From Saprospiraceae bacterium (GTDB taxonomy: Bacteria; Bacteroidota; Bacteroidia; Chitinophagales; Saprospiraceae), in the NCBI GenBank assembly GCA_020628095.1, contig JAHDFP010000004.1, forward strand, positions 124,001 through 188,000: a DNA stretch of 64,000 bases. The letters run 5' to 3'. Below, in pieces: positions 44,677-54,818 of the stretch (its first letter is position 1; every line of letters begins with the position of its first letter). Made by a program: the position numbers and the translations under genes. The notes under the pieces are model-generated. The model saw nothing but the letters and a program-made list of their open reading frames with translations. It was not told the origin of the DNA and ran no database searches.

Positions 44677-45420
44677 TTATTCTCCTCCGAAAACAGTACC
44701 TAGATAGAATCTATTAAGGTTCGCTATATTTTTAGTGGATATCTCCTTAGGACACTCGACTTCGCAGGCTCCGACATTGGAGCACTGACCGAAACCTTCT
44801 TTGTCCATCTGCTTAATCATATTTTTGACCCTATTCTTATGCTCTACTTTTCCCTGAGGCATTTTCTGTAAGTGATTAATCTTAGCGGACGTAAATAGCA
44901 TAGCAGAACCATTAGGACAAGCTGCCACACAGGCACCGCAGCCTATACAAGTTGCTGAGTCAAAAGCCTCTGAGGACAGGTCTTTTTCTATAGGAATGGC
45001 GTTACCATCAGGTGCCTGACCTGTATTGACCGAGATATATCCACCAGACTGTATAATATTATCAAAAGACGATCTATCAACTACCAAATCCTTGATGACA
45101 GGAAAAGATGACGCTCTGAATGGTTCTATCGTAATGGTGTCACCTGACTTATAAGCGCGCATGTGAAGCTGGCAAGTGGTCGTACCAGCCTGAGGACCAT
45201 GTGGTCTACCGTTGATAACCAGACTACAAGACCCACAGATACCCTCTCTACAATCATGGTCAAAGGCTACTGGCTCTTTCTTTTGTTCTATCAGTTGCTG
45301 ATTGAGGACATCTAGCATTTCTAAGAATGACATGTGCTCTTCGGCTTCCACCTTGTAGCTCTCAAAATGACCTGAGTCCTTTTGATTCTTCTGTCTCCAT
45401 ATTTTTAGCTTCAGTTCCAT
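44677..45420 (-). CDS. sdhB: Succinate dehydrogenase/fumarate reductase iron-sulfur subunit
   Basis: Encodes 247 residues. The N-terminal ferredoxin-like domain holds the [2Fe-2S] cluster cysteines in [15 protein letters not shown] and the later TTTCQLH. The C-terminal domain holds [14 protein letters not shown] ([4Fe-4S]) and [15 protein letters not shown] ([3Fe-4S]). It passes electrons from SdhA to the membrane quinone site. Gene order sdhC-sdhA-sdhB and the single membrane subunit match the Bacteroidota type B enzyme. It is 7 bases downstream of sdhA. Confidence 0.96.
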   Translation of the reverse strand: MELKLKIWRQKNQKDSGHFESYKVEAEEHMSFLEMLDVLNQQLIEQKKEPVAFDHDCREGICGSCSLVINGRPHGPQAGTTTCQLHMRAYKSGDTITIEPFRASSFPVIKDLVVDRSSFDNIIQSGGYISVNTGQAPDGNAIPIEKDLSSEAFDSATCIGCGACVAACPNGSAMLFTSAKINHLQKMPQGKVEHKNRVKNMIKQMDKEGFGQCSNVGACEVECPKEISTKNIANLNRFYLGTVFGGE

Positions 45421-45427
45421 GGATATA

Positions 45428-47422
45428 TTATTTGTAAGATCTGGTTTTCAGTTCTACGTTTTCAAAATTTAATTCTTCTTTGTGCAAGACAGGGTTATCA
45501 TCATCCCATTCCCACGCGGAGACGAACGTATAATCCTGATCATTTCTCATGGCTTCCCCTTCCTCGGTTCTATACTCTTCTCGGAAGTGTCCTCCACAGG
45601 ATTCGTTTCTTTCCAGTGCATCCAGCATCATCAGTTCTCCCAGCTCTATAAAGTCTATGACTCTAGTCGCTTTTTCCAGCTCTGGATTAAACTCGTTTTC
45701 TTCACCAGGGATAAAAACATCAGAATAAAACTCTTGTTTAAGATCACGGATCATCTGGCGTCCTTTTTTGAGTCCTTCTGCATTTCTAGACATACCACAG
45801 TACTCCCACATAATCTTACCCAGACGACGGTGAAAACTCTCTACCGACTGATTACCCTTTATATCAAAAAGAGATTTTAATCTATCCTTAGTTGCTTTCT
45901 CTGCCGCCTCAAACTCTGCTGAGTCTGTGCTTATTTTAGGCGATCTGATTTCTTCGGACAAAAATTGCCCTATCGTGTATGGCAAAACGAAGTAGCCATC
46001 TGCAAGTCCCTGCATCAGTGCTGATGCCCCTAGACGGTTTGCACCATGATCAGAAAAGTTAGCTTCTCCTACAGCGAACAATCCTGGCACATTAGTCTGC
46101 AGATTATAATCTACCCATAGTCCTCCCATAGTGTAATGGACGGCTGGATATATTTTCATCGGCATCTTATATGGATTCTCCCCAGTGATTTTTTCGTACA
46201 TCTGGAATAGGTTACCATACTTCTGAGAGACAACTTGCTCTCCTAGCTCCGTCACTTTTTCTTTACTTGGATTTTGTATGCCTTTGGTGAGGGCTTCTGC
46301 TTTTCCGTACCGCTCTATTGCTGCTGCAAAATCTAGAAAGACCCCTAGTCCTGTTTTGACGACCCCCTTGTTCTCATCCGTTGCCACTTTGGCAGCACGT
46401 GAGGCCACATCACGAGGCACTAGATTACCGAAAGCTGGGTATCTCCTTTCCAGATAATAATCTCTGTCTTCTTCTGCTATGTCCAAGGCGGTCTTGCGTC
46501 CTTCTCGGATAGCGATCGCATCCTCTTCTGTCTTCGGCACCCATACCCGTCCATCATTTCTGAGGGACTCTGACATAAGGGTTAGCTTAGACTGGTATTC
46601 TCCTGATACAGGGATGCATGTCGGGTGTATTTGCGTAAAGCAAGGGTTAGCCATCAGTGCACCTTTCTTGACTGCTCTCCATGCGGCACTGACATTAGAT
46701 CCCATCGCATTAGTAGATAGGTAGAATACATTTCCATATCCTCCAGTGGCTAATACAACACAATGTGCTGCATGTCTGTCTATCTCTCCTGTAAGTAAGT
46801 TTCTTGTGATTATCCCTCTGGCCTTACCATCTATCATCACCAGATCGAGCATCTCATGTCTGTTATACATCTCTACCTGACCCGTCGCGATCTGTCTCGA
46901 TAGCGACTGATATGCGCCTATAAGTAGCTGCTGGCCCGTCTGTCCTCTTGCATAGAAAGTTCTCGATACCTGCACCCCACCGAAAGATCTGTTCGCTAGG
47001 AGTCCTCCATATTCTCTGGCAAATGGAACACCCTGCGCCACCGCCTGATCTATAATCTCTGTGCTGCACTCTGCCAGTCTGTGTACATTGGCTTCTCTTG
47101 ATCTATAATCTCCTCCTTTTATTGTATCGTAGAATAGTCGGTAGACACTGTCTCCATCATTCTGATAGTTTTTGGCGGCGTTGATACCACCTTGAGCGGC
47201 AATACTGTGCGCTCGTCTAGGACTATCATGAAAAGTAAACGCCTTAACATTATAGCCCAGTTCTCCCAACGTAGCAGCCGCAGATGCTCCTGCCAGACCA
47301 GTTCCCACAACTATAACATCTAGACGTCGCTTATTATTAGGGGCGACTAGATTCATCGAGCCGCGATATTTTTTCCACTTATCGGAGAGATTTCCTTCTG
47401 GTATTCTTGCTTCTAATTTCAT
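45428..47422 (-). CDS. sdhA: Succinate dehydrogenase/fumarate reductase flavoprotein subunit
   Basis: Encodes 664 residues. The dinucleotide-binding [20 protein letters not shown] is followed by [14 protein letters not shown], whose His carries covalent FAD. Active-site segments are [48 protein letters not shown] and [25 protein letters not shown]. It oxidises succinate to fumarate in the TCA cycle (or the reverse). Its length, longer than the E. coli form, is normal for the type B group. It lies 10 bases after sdhC. Confidence 0.97.
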   Translation of the reverse strand: MKLEARIPEGNLSDKWKKYRGSMNLVAPNNKRRLDVIVVGTGLAGASAAATLGELGYNVKAFTFHDSPRRAHSIAAQGGINAAKNYQNDGDSVYRLFYDTIKGGDYRSREANVHRLAECSTEIIDQAVAQGVPFAREYGGLLANRSFGGVQVSRTFYARGQTGQQLLIGAYQSLSRQIATGQVEMYNRHEMLDLVMIDGKARGIITRNLLTGEIDRHAAHCVVLATGGYGNVFYLSTNAMGSNVSAAWRAVKKGALMANPCFTQIHPTCIPVSGEYQSKLTLMSESLRNDGRVWVPKTEEDAIAIREGRKTALDIAEEDRDYYLERRYPAFGNLVPRDVASRAAKVATDENKGVVKTGLGVFLDFAAAIERYGKAEALTKGIQNPSKEKVTELGEQVVSQKYGNLFQMYEKITGENPYKMPMKIYPAVHYTMGGLWVDYNLQTNVPGLFAVGEANFSDHGANRLGASALMQGLADGYFVLPYTIGQFLSEEIRSPKISTDSAEFEAAEKATKDRLKSLFDIKGNQSVESFHRRLGKIMWEYCGMSRNAEGLKKGRQMIRDLKQEFYSDVFIPGEENEFNPELEKATRVIDFIELGELMMLDALERNESCGGHFREEYRTEEGEAMRNDQDYTFVSAWEWDDDNPVLHKEELNFENVELKTRSYK

Positions 47423-47432
47423 GATGGTATGA

Positions 47433-48131
47433 TTAGTAGTTAGACAAGTTTTTTACAACCACATATAATGGAATAATGGCAAAACCGATCGGAATCAATA
47501 TCGAATAAGCAATGCCCATGGCTTTTATAATCGGTGTATATTTTTTATGAACCAAACCTAAGGTTGTAAAAGCACTCTGGAAGCCATGATATAAGTGCAT
47601 CGCAAGTGCCAAAAGCCCAATCAAATAAACTATGACTATCCACATCTGAGAAAAAGAATAATACACCTTGCTATATAAGTCCTTTACTGCATAGTCGTAT
47701 CCGTCATAGGTGATCATCTCTACAGAATCCGTAAACTTCATCTTCCACCAGAAGTCCCCCATGTGTATACATAAGAATGCAAATATGAGAATGCCGAGCA
47801 AAGCCATATTCTTGGATGCCCAGTTACCATTTTTTAGTGTGGAGACCTCGTATTTTCTTCCTTTTGCCTTTTTGTTTTGGATAGCTATAAATATTCCCTG
47901 TATAGCATGTAACAATATCCCTGCGTACAGACCTATCGAGACGAACTTAATCAACGGATTGCTGGTCATAAAATGCGCATATACATTGAATGATTCTCCG
48001 CCATCATTGAATAGTAGCTGTATGTTTCCCAAAAGGTGTATGGCCAAAAAGGATATGAGAAATAATCCAGTCAGTGACATGACCAGCTTTTTCCCGATAC
48101 TGGAAGTCAAAAAGTCTATGAACCAACCCAT
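47433..48131 (-). CDS. sdhC: Succinate dehydrogenase cytochrome b subunit
   Basis: Encodes 232 residues with five predicted membrane helices, as in the di-haem cytochrome b of Wolinella/Bacillus-type complexes. Candidate haem-ligand histidines sit in [22 protein letters not shown] and MHLYHGFQ. A single membrane subunit in front of sdhA and sdhB is the Bacteroidota arrangement. The start [25 protein letters not shown] is typical. It is the first gene of the operon; the 120-base upstream gap holds a 15-bp palindrome but no perfect promoter match. Confidence 0.95.
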   Translation of the reverse strand: MGWFIDFLTSSIGKKLVMSLTGLFLISFLAIHLLGNIQLLFNDGGESFNVYAHFMTSNPLIKFVSIGLYAGILLHAIQGIFIAIQNKKAKGRKYEVSTLKNGNWASKNMALLGILIFAFLCIHMGDFWWKMKFTDSVEMITYDGYDYAVKDLYSKVYYSFSQMWIVIVYLIGLLALAMHLYHGFQSAFTTLGLVHKKYTPIIKAMGIAYSILIPIGFAIIPLYVVVKNLSNY

Positions 48132-48226
48132 GTCTGTTGCTTTTCGTTTGGTTGTAATAATACTAGCCTTGTAAGACTATACACAAAAATAAACATTGAG
48201 TCGGCGAAAATGGGAAACGCCCTAAA

Positions 48227-48241
48227 TTAGATTCAATCTAA
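48227..48241. repeat. 15-bp palindrome between the efflux operon and sdhC
   Basis: TTAGATTCAATCTAA is a perfect dyad with a single central base. It is 10 bases downstream of the TolC-like stop and 95 bases upstream of the sdhC ATG (minus strand). It is a possible operator or a weak 3' hairpin; there is no T tract. Confidence 0.4.
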
Positions 48242-48251
48242 ATACTCGCCT

Positions 48252-49727
48252 TTATTTGTCTTCATCCTCCGTGACGAGGCTGCGATCATTGATAAAATCA
48301 TAGAGCGTAAGGGCTCGGATATCATAATAGGCTTGCCAAAAACGATTCACTGCCAAAACATAATTTTGTCGTTGGGCTTCCTGTTCCCTATCTGCAAGAT
48401 TTAATTGGGTGATATCTACTTTTCCAATCTTATAGCGTTTCATCGTTAGGTCATATCTTTTTTGTGATGCTTGGTAAGACAACTTTGCTACATTGACATT
48501 TTCTGCAACCAGATTAAAACTTTTAATAGCAATCTTAATCTCATTTTCAAAATTGACCTTTTGCAACTCATTATTCATCTTAACCAATTCCAAGTTGGAT
48601 TTAGATATCTCATACTGAGATTTAGCTCGACCCCAATCTGCTATGGGGACCGAAAGTCTAAGTGTCACAACCTCTCTATCCACTAACGAACTATAAGCTG
48701 TACCTAAATCACTGCCAAAACCTGTAAGTCCAAATGATCCTGACAGCTCACCATTGATCCCCGTCTCTGCTTTAGCGCGATCAACATTGGCTTCGGCGGT
48801 TAAGATCTGAGCTTGCAGGTCCATAATCTGACTTCTATGCTGTCTTGCATGGGCTAAGGCAAAGTCTACATCCATTTCTATATCTGGGATACTAAGATCT
48901 AAGCTCAGGTCAAACTCTATATCTTCTAATATTCCCAGAAAGTTTCTGAGGTCTTCGTTGGCGTTTTGTTTATCTAGTGTTGCACGTGCGATATCGGCAT
49001 TAGCACGCATGACGTCCATCTCGAGTTGTAACAAGTCTGTCTCTGCAATATTACCTACAGAAAATCGATTCTCGCCGAGTTTATATAAGTCATCGGCTAC
49101 TTCTTTTCGGGCTAAGGCAGAAATCAAGTCTGTCTGGGCATTGAGTAATTGAAAAAAATGATTTACGGCGATATTAGCAATAGTTTCTTTTTCTTCTGAA
49201 AATTGTGCTTTTGCCACTTCATATTCCATAGGGCGAATGCGTTTATCCCACTTCAGGTTATTATACGCAAACAAGGGCTGAACAAATCCAACGAATATGG
49301 GATCTATCTGATAATCCACACTACGGTCTATGACATTTGTTCTAAAAAGATCAAGCCTACTGACGCTAGTAGAGGCGTAGATAGTTGTTCCTGTAGACGT
49401 AATGGGTTGACTTAAGGAGAGTTGCAAAGAGTTGCTCATCTGCGACCTTTCTCTAAATACGGTAGAGCCATCAGGTTGTATGACAGGCTGTATAGATCTA
49501 TTGAGTTCTGGTAACCGCGCATTGAGGTCTATCTGCGGCTTGTAGTTAGAAAGAAAAAGTTGATTAGACCAGTATGCGTTGCTTTTCCTTATCTCAGCTA
49601 GTTTCATTCGCGGAGACTCCGCCTGAGCTAAAGCAATAATCTCATCAAGAGTAAAAGTTTCTACAGACTGAGAATTGGTCTTACCCAAACTGATAACCAA
49701 TAAAAATATTACGCTCCAATACCTCAT
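48252..49727 (-). CDS. TolC-family outer-membrane efflux protein
   Basis: Encodes 491 residues with a signal peptide (MRYWSVIFLLVISLGKTNS). Two OEP-type repeats rich in long coiled helices follow, for example NRFSVGNIAETDLLQLEMDVMRANADIARATLDKQNANEDLRNFLG and later KRYKIGKVDITQLNLADREQEAQRQNYVLA; each carries the family's conserved hairpin. It would trimerise into the outer-membrane channel. It is 4 bases downstream of the ABC permease gene, completing an adaptor-permease-channel operon for export across both membranes. The substrate is unknown. Confidence 0.9.
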   Translation of the reverse strand: MRYWSVIFLLVISLGKTNSQSVETFTLDEIIALAQAESPRMKLAEIRKSNAYWSNQLFLSNYKPQIDLNARLPELNRSIQPVIQPDGSTVFRERSQMSNSLQLSLSQPITSTGTTIYASTSVSRLDLFRTNVIDRSVDYQIDPIFVGFVQPLFAYNNLKWDKRIRPMEYEVAKAQFSEEKETIANIAVNHFFQLLNAQTDLISALARKEVADDLYKLGENRFSVGNIAETDLLQLEMDVMRANADIARATLDKQNANEDLRNFLGILEDIEFDLSLDLSIPDIEMDVDFALAHARQHRSQIMDLQAQILTAEANVDRAKAETGINGELSGSFGLTGFGSDLGTAYSSLVDREVVTLRLSVPIADWGRAKSQYEISKSNLELVKMNNELQKVNFENEIKIAIKSFNLVAENVNVAKLSYQASQKRYDLTMKRYKIGKVDITQLNLADREQEAQRQNYVLAVNRFWQAYYDIRALTLYDFINDRSLVTEDEDK

Positions 49728-49731
49728 AGTT

Positions 49732-51039
49732 TTAGCTTGTTCTTAATGCAATAATAGGGTCGTATTCTGATGCTCTTTTTGCAGGAAACAAACCAAATAC
49801 AAGTCCCACTAAAAAGGCCACTCCGAAAGATAATACCACAGACCACCAGGAAATTACCGTAGGTATTTCGGCAGCATTAGCAATGAGTTTTGCTGTCACA
49901 ACACCTAGAATTATGCCCAGAATACCACCGATCAGACATATAAATATCGCCTCGAACAAAAACTGTAAGACGATGTCACTTTTCTGTGCGCCTATGGACC
50001 TTCTTATTCCGATTTCCCTGATACGCTCTAAGATAGATGCCAGCATGATGTTCATAATTCCGATACCTCCGACTAGTAAAGATATACCAGCGATAACGGC
50101 CAGTACCAGGTTAAAGGTTTCCTGTGTTTTCTGTTGCTGCTGGATGAGTAACTCTGGTATTTTTATCTCGTAGTCCTTTTTGTTGTTGTGCTTTCTGTCG
50201 AGATATTTGCCCACGACCTCGGCAGTACCTGATAGATTTTTTTCGTCATCTACACGCAGTACAATTCTATCCAGCTGATGATAATTATGCACTCCACTAA
50301 ATCGTCTCCACCTTCTGGATATATCAGAGCTACCTATCTTGCCTCTATCTTTAAACCTTAGTAGCGCTGTTTTGACAGGGATATAAATGTTAGAGTTATG
50401 ATCTTGCAGGCCGAGTTTCTCCAGGTTTTCTTTTTTGGCGATTCGACGTTTTAGTACACCGACGACTCGTAACCAATTGTTGCCCACCTTAATCTTCTTA
50501 CCTAAGGCTTCTCCTCCTTGAAAATATTTGGCGTGGATACTTTTTCCGATGATACAGACAGCAGATCCTACCTCTTCGTGTGTTGTATTAAAATTTTTTC
50601 CTTGCGAAAGCTCCAGATTATTCAACTCAAAAAAACTTCCCTCTATACCGATAACAGGGACTTTGCCTTGTTTGCCATTGACTATAATAGATTCTTTGAG
50701 GTTTATTTCTCCACCTGATAGCTCTATAGTCGGGACAATTTTTTCGATGGCTTCTAGATCATTGATGGATAGGCCTGGAGACCATTTCTTTTTGTCTTCT
50801 TCGTTATCTTCGCCTTCGTCCTGATTGTCGCTTTCCGTCAGACTCTTTATGACGATGCTGTTAGAGCCGATAAGTTTCATCTGTGCGAGGATGGCTTTCT
50901 GAGCACCTGAGCCAATGGCTAACATGGCCACCACCGCCGCCACACCAAAGATAATTCCCAAAGCCGTAAGAAACGCGCGCAGCTTATTGGCCGTAATTCC
51001 TTCTATGGCCAAGCCAAAATTAAATAAGGTCCGCTGCAT
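49732..51039 (-). CDS. MacB/FtsX-type ABC transporter permease
   Basis: Encodes 435 residues. One N-terminal helix (about residues 23-45; FLTALGIIFGVAAVVAMLAIGSGA) precedes a large periplasmic MacB-PCD domain (about 50-300). Three C-terminal helices follow, with GGIGIMNIMLASILERIREIGIRRSIGA and LFPAKRASEYDPIIALR. The ATP-binding domain that MacB carries in the same chain is absent, so a separate ATPase is needed; none is encoded in this operon. The ATG overlaps the stop of the adaptor gene. Likely a mechanotransmission-type exporter of peptides, lipids or lipoproteins. Confidence 0.9.
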   Translation of the reverse strand: MQRTLFNFGLAIEGITANKLRAFLTALGIIFGVAAVVAMLAIGSGAQKAILAQMKLIGSNSIVIKSLTESDNQDEGEDNEEDKKKWSPGLSINDLEAIEKIVPTIELSGGEINLKESIIVNGKQGKVPVIGIEGSFFELNNLELSQGKNFNTTHEEVGSAVCIIGKSIHAKYFQGGEALGKKIKVGNNWLRVVGVLKRRIAKKENLEKLGLQDHNSNIYIPVKTALLRFKDRGKIGSSDISRRWRRFSGVHNYHQLDRIVLRVDDEKNLSGTAEVVGKYLDRKHNNKKDYEIKIPELLIQQQQKTQETFNLVLAVIAGISLLVGGIGIMNIMLASILERIREIGIRRSIGAQKSDIVLQFLFEAIFICLIGGILGIILGVVTAKLIANAAEIPTVISWWSVVLSFGVAFLVGLVFGLFPAKRASEYDPIIALRTS

Positions 51040-52421
51040 TAGTTGAATATTATAAAGGATTGACCTGGTTTGACTTGCTCGATGTCATCCTTGACCGTTT
51101 TCTTTTTCTCTTCTAAGGCGGCTATACGGGCTTTCTCCTTGTTATCCAGTTCCTCTAATAATTTCTTCTTTTCTTCCTTATCGAAATATTGGGTCTCTAT
51201 CGTTTCGCTATTTTCTGGTTTAGTCATAAGGACTTCATCATTCCTTTGCAGACCCCCTAATATCATAATGTCTATGTCATTAGCTGGTCCTGTGACGACC
51301 TCTTGCTTGACTACTTTTCTATCTTGTTTTCTGAATACATAATCGATAGAATCCTTGAATATAGCCTCCAGCGGAATCGACATGGTACTATCAAATCGGC
51401 TTATCTGTATATCTAACCCTGTTGTCATCGCTGGCCTCAGTATAGAGTCTTGTTCGTTGACAGATATCATTACCTCAAACACTTTAGTATCATAGTTCCT
51501 AAGTTGCTCTCCTATATTAGCCACCTTCTTTACTGTACCAGTGTAGACCTTATCTGGAAAAGCGTCTACTGTAATCTCCACATCCTGACCGACGGACACC
51601 TTACTTATATCCACCTCATTGACATAGGCTTTGGATATCATCTCAGTCAGGTCTGGAAGCTCAGCCACGACAGGGTCCCATGCTCTCAACCTTGACCCTG
51701 CAGACACTTTGCCCTCCCATCCTCTGGCATATATGACCATACCGTCAGCTGGTGCATTGATGGTAAATTCTTTAGATACATCTTGTAGCCTTTTCATTTT
51801 TGTCTTTTGCTGCCCTAGAGACGCTTTTATTTCTGCGATCTTGGCGGCATTCTTTTCTTGAGTAAGACTTAGTTTGACCCTGAGTTGGTCATATTCTCTT
51901 TCTATCTTTTCGTATTCTATATTTTTCTGTCTGATGACGGCTTCCGGCTCATATCGGCTGAGCTCTACCTGTAACTTCGTCTCCTCTTTAGAGAAGTTGA
52001 TATTAGTCATTTGGTCTCTGAGGGATCGCATCTCGATAGAGGTGTCTATTTTGGCTTGTTCTAGTTGGGTAAGTATCTTGTCTATCTCCGATTGGACATC
52101 TGCCATTTTGTTAGCGACTTCTGTTTTGTCCAGTTGTGCGACGAATTGACCTTCTTTGACCTCCGTTCCTTCTGGCACTAAGGTCTGGATTGTTGTCTCG
52201 AATATCTGCGCATTTCTCATAGAGGAAGGGCCCATTATTTTCTTAGATCGCTTGGCCTCTAATTCCCCTGAGGCTGTGACCGACACTTTGAATGGAGCCA
52301 TCTTGACTGTTGATACGATGTCGTTTTGGTCTTCCGTGGTTGTATTCCTATTAAAAAAGTATAGCGCTGCTAATGAGATAAGAGCAATGATAGCAATAGG
52401 AACAAGTTGGCTTTTCTTCAT
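51039..52421 (-). CDS. HlyD/MacA-type periplasmic adaptor of an efflux system
   Basis: Encodes 460 residues with an N-terminal membrane anchor (LVPIAIIALISLAALYFF). A split biotinyl-lipoyl-like domain (LVPEGTEVKEGQFVAQLDKTEV, then INAPADGMVIYARG) is separated by a long coiled-coil hairpin (about residues 105-215). A beta-barrel domain follows (VSVGQDVEITVDAFPDKVYTGTVKKVANIG). A Lys/Glu-rich helix near residues 400-440 is additional. It bridges the inner-membrane permease and the TolC-like channel encoded downstream. It is the first gene of the operon, with a good promoter 27 bases upstream. Confidence 0.9.
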   Translation of the reverse strand: MKKSQLVPIAIIALISLAALYFFNRNTTTEDQNDIVSTVKMAPFKVSVTASGELEAKRSKKIMGPSSMRNAQIFETTIQTLVPEGTEVKEGQFVAQLDKTEVANKMADVQSEIDKILTQLEQAKIDTSIEMRSLRDQMTNINFSKEETKLQVELSRYEPEAVIRQKNIEYEKIEREYDQLRVKLSLTQEKNAAKIAEIKASLGQQKTKMKRLQDVSKEFTINAPADGMVIYARGWEGKVSAGSRLRAWDPVVAELPDLTEMISKAYVNEVDISKVSVGQDVEITVDAFPDKVYTGTVKKVANIGEQLRNYDTKVFEVMISVNEQDSILRPAMTTGLDIQISRFDSTMSIPLEAIFKDSIDYVFRKQDRKVVKQEVVTGPANDIDIMILGGLQRNDEVLMTKPENSETIETQYFDKEEKKKLLEELDNKEKARIAALEEKKKTVKDDIEQVKPGQSFIIFN

Positions 52422-52447
52422 CTTAATGATTTATGGCTAAGTTTTTT

Positions 52448-52478
52448 TAAAAGTAGAAAGTAGCTTATGTATAACAAA
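52448..52478 (-). promoter_or_regulatory. Predicted promoter of the efflux operon
   Basis: On the minus strand TTTG (52475-52478) and TACTTTTA (52448-52455, seven of eight to TAnnTTTG in effect) are separated by exactly 19 bases. The implied start is near 52441, 20 bases before the adaptor ATG. Confidence 0.5.
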
Positions 52479-52550
52479 TAACGCTTTTTTAGCCATAATA
52501 ATTGAGTAGTAATGCAATTAATACGGTACATATCAAATATGCGATTTCCA

Positions 52551-52558
52551 TATCTTTG
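52551..52558 (+). promoter_or_regulatory. Predicted -7 promoter box upstream of the unknown 476-aa protein
   Basis: TATCTTTG is a perfect TAnnTTTG box. The implied start near 52565 leaves a leader of only about 8 nt before the TTG start at 52573. No TTTG was found at the -33 spacing. Confidence 0.45.
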
Positions 52559-52572
52559 ACGAAAAAAAAGGT

Positions 52573-54003
52573 TTGAGCAAGAAGGAGAGACATATACTGA
52601 AATCGGAGCAAAAAGCCCTTAATATCAATCTGAACAAAAAAATCTATGGAACATTCGCAGAAATAGGGGCTGGTCAGGAGGTCGCCAGAAACTTTTTTCA
52701 GGCTGGTGCGGCAGCCGGTACGATTGCCAAAACGATGTCTGCCTATGACAAAACTTATTCTGACGCCATCTATGGAGCTGAGGAGAGTGGTCGCTATGTC
52801 TGTCTCTCTCGCCTTATGAAAATGCTAGACCACGAGTATGGTCTTATGGAAGAAAGGCTCAGCGAAGAACGCCCAGAGACCAAATTTTTTGCATTCGCTG
52901 ATACCGTCGCTGCTATTAATTATAAAAGAACCATAAAAGGTAATGGGTGGCTCGGTGTCCGTTTTCAGCTACACCCTGATGGCCCGACTAATGATCTCAT
53001 CATCCATACCAAGATGCTGGATCAAAACAATCACCTACAACAAGAGGCCATCGGTATACTCGGTGTCAATATGGTCTACGCTTGTTTTAAGCTGCATGAC
53101 CAAATCGAAGAATTCGTACTTTCTCTGATAGATGGTATCTCAGGTCGTGTGGAGATAGATATGGTACGTCTCGTGGGTCCTGATTTTGATGAGGTAGATA
53201 ACAGACTGCTTACTTTTTATCTGGTCAAAAATAATTTGACGCCTGTTGCCATATTTAATAAAGACAAGCAGTCTACGCACGCTTCTGAGTTCTTATGGAA
53301 AAAAGATCTGATGGTTGTAAGAGGTCACTATAGGCCACCTACACGTGTTACGTTAGACGTTTTTGATTCTGCGTTTAAGCAATTTGTAGATGAGGGAGAT
53401 ATAGAAAAAGAGAATGCAGAGCTTATCACAGAAATTACGCTGGAAAACCTCAAGCTCAATGGTGAGATCAGCGAAAAAGACTTTCTCGAAAGAGCGGACA
53501 CTCTCTGTGCACTAGGTAAGAATGTCATCATCTCTGATTGCCAAAACCACGAAAACCTCATCAACTATCTGGCGGATCACCGCATAGGAAAATTGGGACT
53601 AGTTATCGGTGTCAATGAGTTGTCAGAAATCATAGAAGAGAAATATCATAACAATCAGGATGGCAGATTACTGGTTGCCTTCGGACAATTATTCAACAGA
53701 AACATAAAAGTCTATGTCTATCCTGCTTACATGGAAGAAGGTGGACCTCTTATCAATGCCAAAACACTTATGGTTCCTGACGGAATACACTTCTTATACA
53801 AGCACCTCATAGACGCTCACCAGATTGTGGAAATAGAAGACTACAACAAGGAGTTACTAAAAATATTCCCTTGGAATGTGCTGGAGCATATAGAGCACGG
53901 AGATGATGAGGCTTGGACACCACTACTGCCAGAAGAACTTGTTTCTCTGATAAAAGAAAAGTCATTATTTAACTATGCCTCAAAACCTGTCCATGTATCT
54001 TAG
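52573..54003 (+). CDS. Conserved-looking cytoplasmic protein of unknown function (476 aa)
   Basis: Encodes 476 residues with a TTG start (MSKKERHILKSEQKALNINLNKK); no nearby in-frame ATG would keep the N-terminal domain. There is no signal peptide or membrane helix. The sequence looks like a well-folded alpha/beta protein. Its most striking stretch is ARNFFQAGAAAGTIAKTMSAYDKTYSDAIYG (about residues 38-68, quoted here in part to show the Ala/Gly-rich turn). GWLGVRFQLHPDGPTNDLIIHTKM lies near residue 120-143. It ends with many acidic residues. I have the impression of a family widespread in Bacteroidota but cannot name a function. It overlaps the VanY-like gene by 11 bases. Confidence 0.75.
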   Translation: MSKKERHILKSEQKALNINLNKKIYGTFAEIGAGQEVARNFFQAGAAAGTIAKTMSAYDKTYSDAIYGAEESGRYVCLSRLMKMLDHEYGLMEERLSEERPETKFFAFADTVAAINYKRTIKGNGWLGVRFQLHPDGPTNDLIIHTKMLDQNNHLQQEAIGILGVNMVYACFKLHDQIEEFVLSLIDGISGRVEIDMVRLVGPDFDEVDNRLLTFYLVKNNLTPVAIFNKDKQSTHASEFLWKKDLMVVRGHYRPPTRVTLDVFDSAFKQFVDEGDIEKENAELITEITLENLKLNGEISEKDFLERADTLCALGKNVIISDCQNHENLINYLADHRIGKLGLVIGVNELSEIIEEKYHNNQDGRLLVAFGQLFNRNIKVYVYPAYMEEGGPLINAKTLMVPDGIHFLYKHLIDAHQIVEIEDYNKELLKIFPWNVLEHIEHGDDEAWTPLLPEELVSLIKEKSLFNYASKPVHVS

Positions 54004-54793
54004 GCTTTCTATCTTTTTATCACTCGTACTTTTCTTTTCTTGCCAGACCAAAAATACCGACACGCAAAAAGAAACAATGACCAGTCGGGCGACAAGCCAA
54101 GCGCCTGAGCCTGCTATCAATATAGACTTGAACTTCATAATGGGAAAGTTTGACCCTGCTAAGGATAGTACTTTTGTCAAGATTCCGCGTTCTTACGCAG
54201 ATCAGGAAGGTCGTTATATGAAAGAAGAAGCCTTTGTTGCCTTTCAGCAAATGGCAGAAGCCGCCAAAAAAGACGGCATAGACCTTATCATAAGATCAGC
54301 TGCTAGAAATTTTAATTATCAAAAAGGTATCTGGGAAAGAAAATGGACTGGCGAAACCAAACTGTCTACTGGTGAAGATGCAAGCAAAGAATACAGCAGA
54401 GCCGAGACCAGAGCTAAGAAGATATTAGAGTATAGTTCTATGCCTGGTACCTCTCGTCATCATTGGGGCACAGATATCGACCTCAATAATTTTAATAACG
54501 AATGGTTTGAGTCAGGAGAGGGTCTTAAAATATTTAATTGGTTAGAAGAGAATGCAGAAAAATATGGTTACTGCAGGCCATATACCAAAAAAGACACCAG
54601 CCGACCAGATGGTTATAACGAAGAAAAATGGCATTGGTCCTATACACCCCTATCTGACCAATATACTCAGTATGCAGAGCAATACCTTAAGGCCAATATG
54701 ATCTCTGGGTTCTTAGGTAGCGAGGTATCCGACTCCATAGATGTCGTGGACAAATATGTCCTCGGAATAAATCACATTTGTAATTCGCACTAA
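53993..54793 (+). CDS. D-alanyl-D-alanine carboxypeptidase, VanY/M15-type lipoprotein
   Basis: Encodes 266 residues from the ATG at 53993, which starts a lipoprotein signal (MYLRLSIFLSLVLFFSC; Cys17). The M15 zinc-peptidase motifs are present: SRHHWGTDIDL (about residues 161-171, carrying a zinc His and Asp) and EKWHWSY (about 210-216, second His). An Arg in RSAARNFNYQ corresponds to the substrate-binding loop. It trims D-Ala from peptidoglycan stem peptides. It starts inside the last codons of the unknown protein gene, so translational coupling is likely, and a peroxiredoxin-like gene follows after 25 bases. Confidence 0.88.
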   Translation: MYLRLSIFLSLVLFFSCQTKNTDTQKETMTSRATSQAPEPAINIDLNFIMGKFDPAKDSTFVKIPRSYADQEGRYMKEEAFVAFQQMAEAAKKDGIDLIIRSAARNFNYQKGIWERKWTGETKLSTGEDASKEYSRAETRAKKILEYSSMPGTSRHHWGTDIDLNNFNNEWFESGEGLKIFNWLEENAEKYGYCRPYTKKDTSRPDGYNEEKWHWSYTPLSDQYTQYAEQYLKANMISGFLGSEVSDSIDVVDKYVLGINHICNSH

Positions 54794-54818
54794 TATTTTA
54801 AAAAAGAAATAATTCGAT

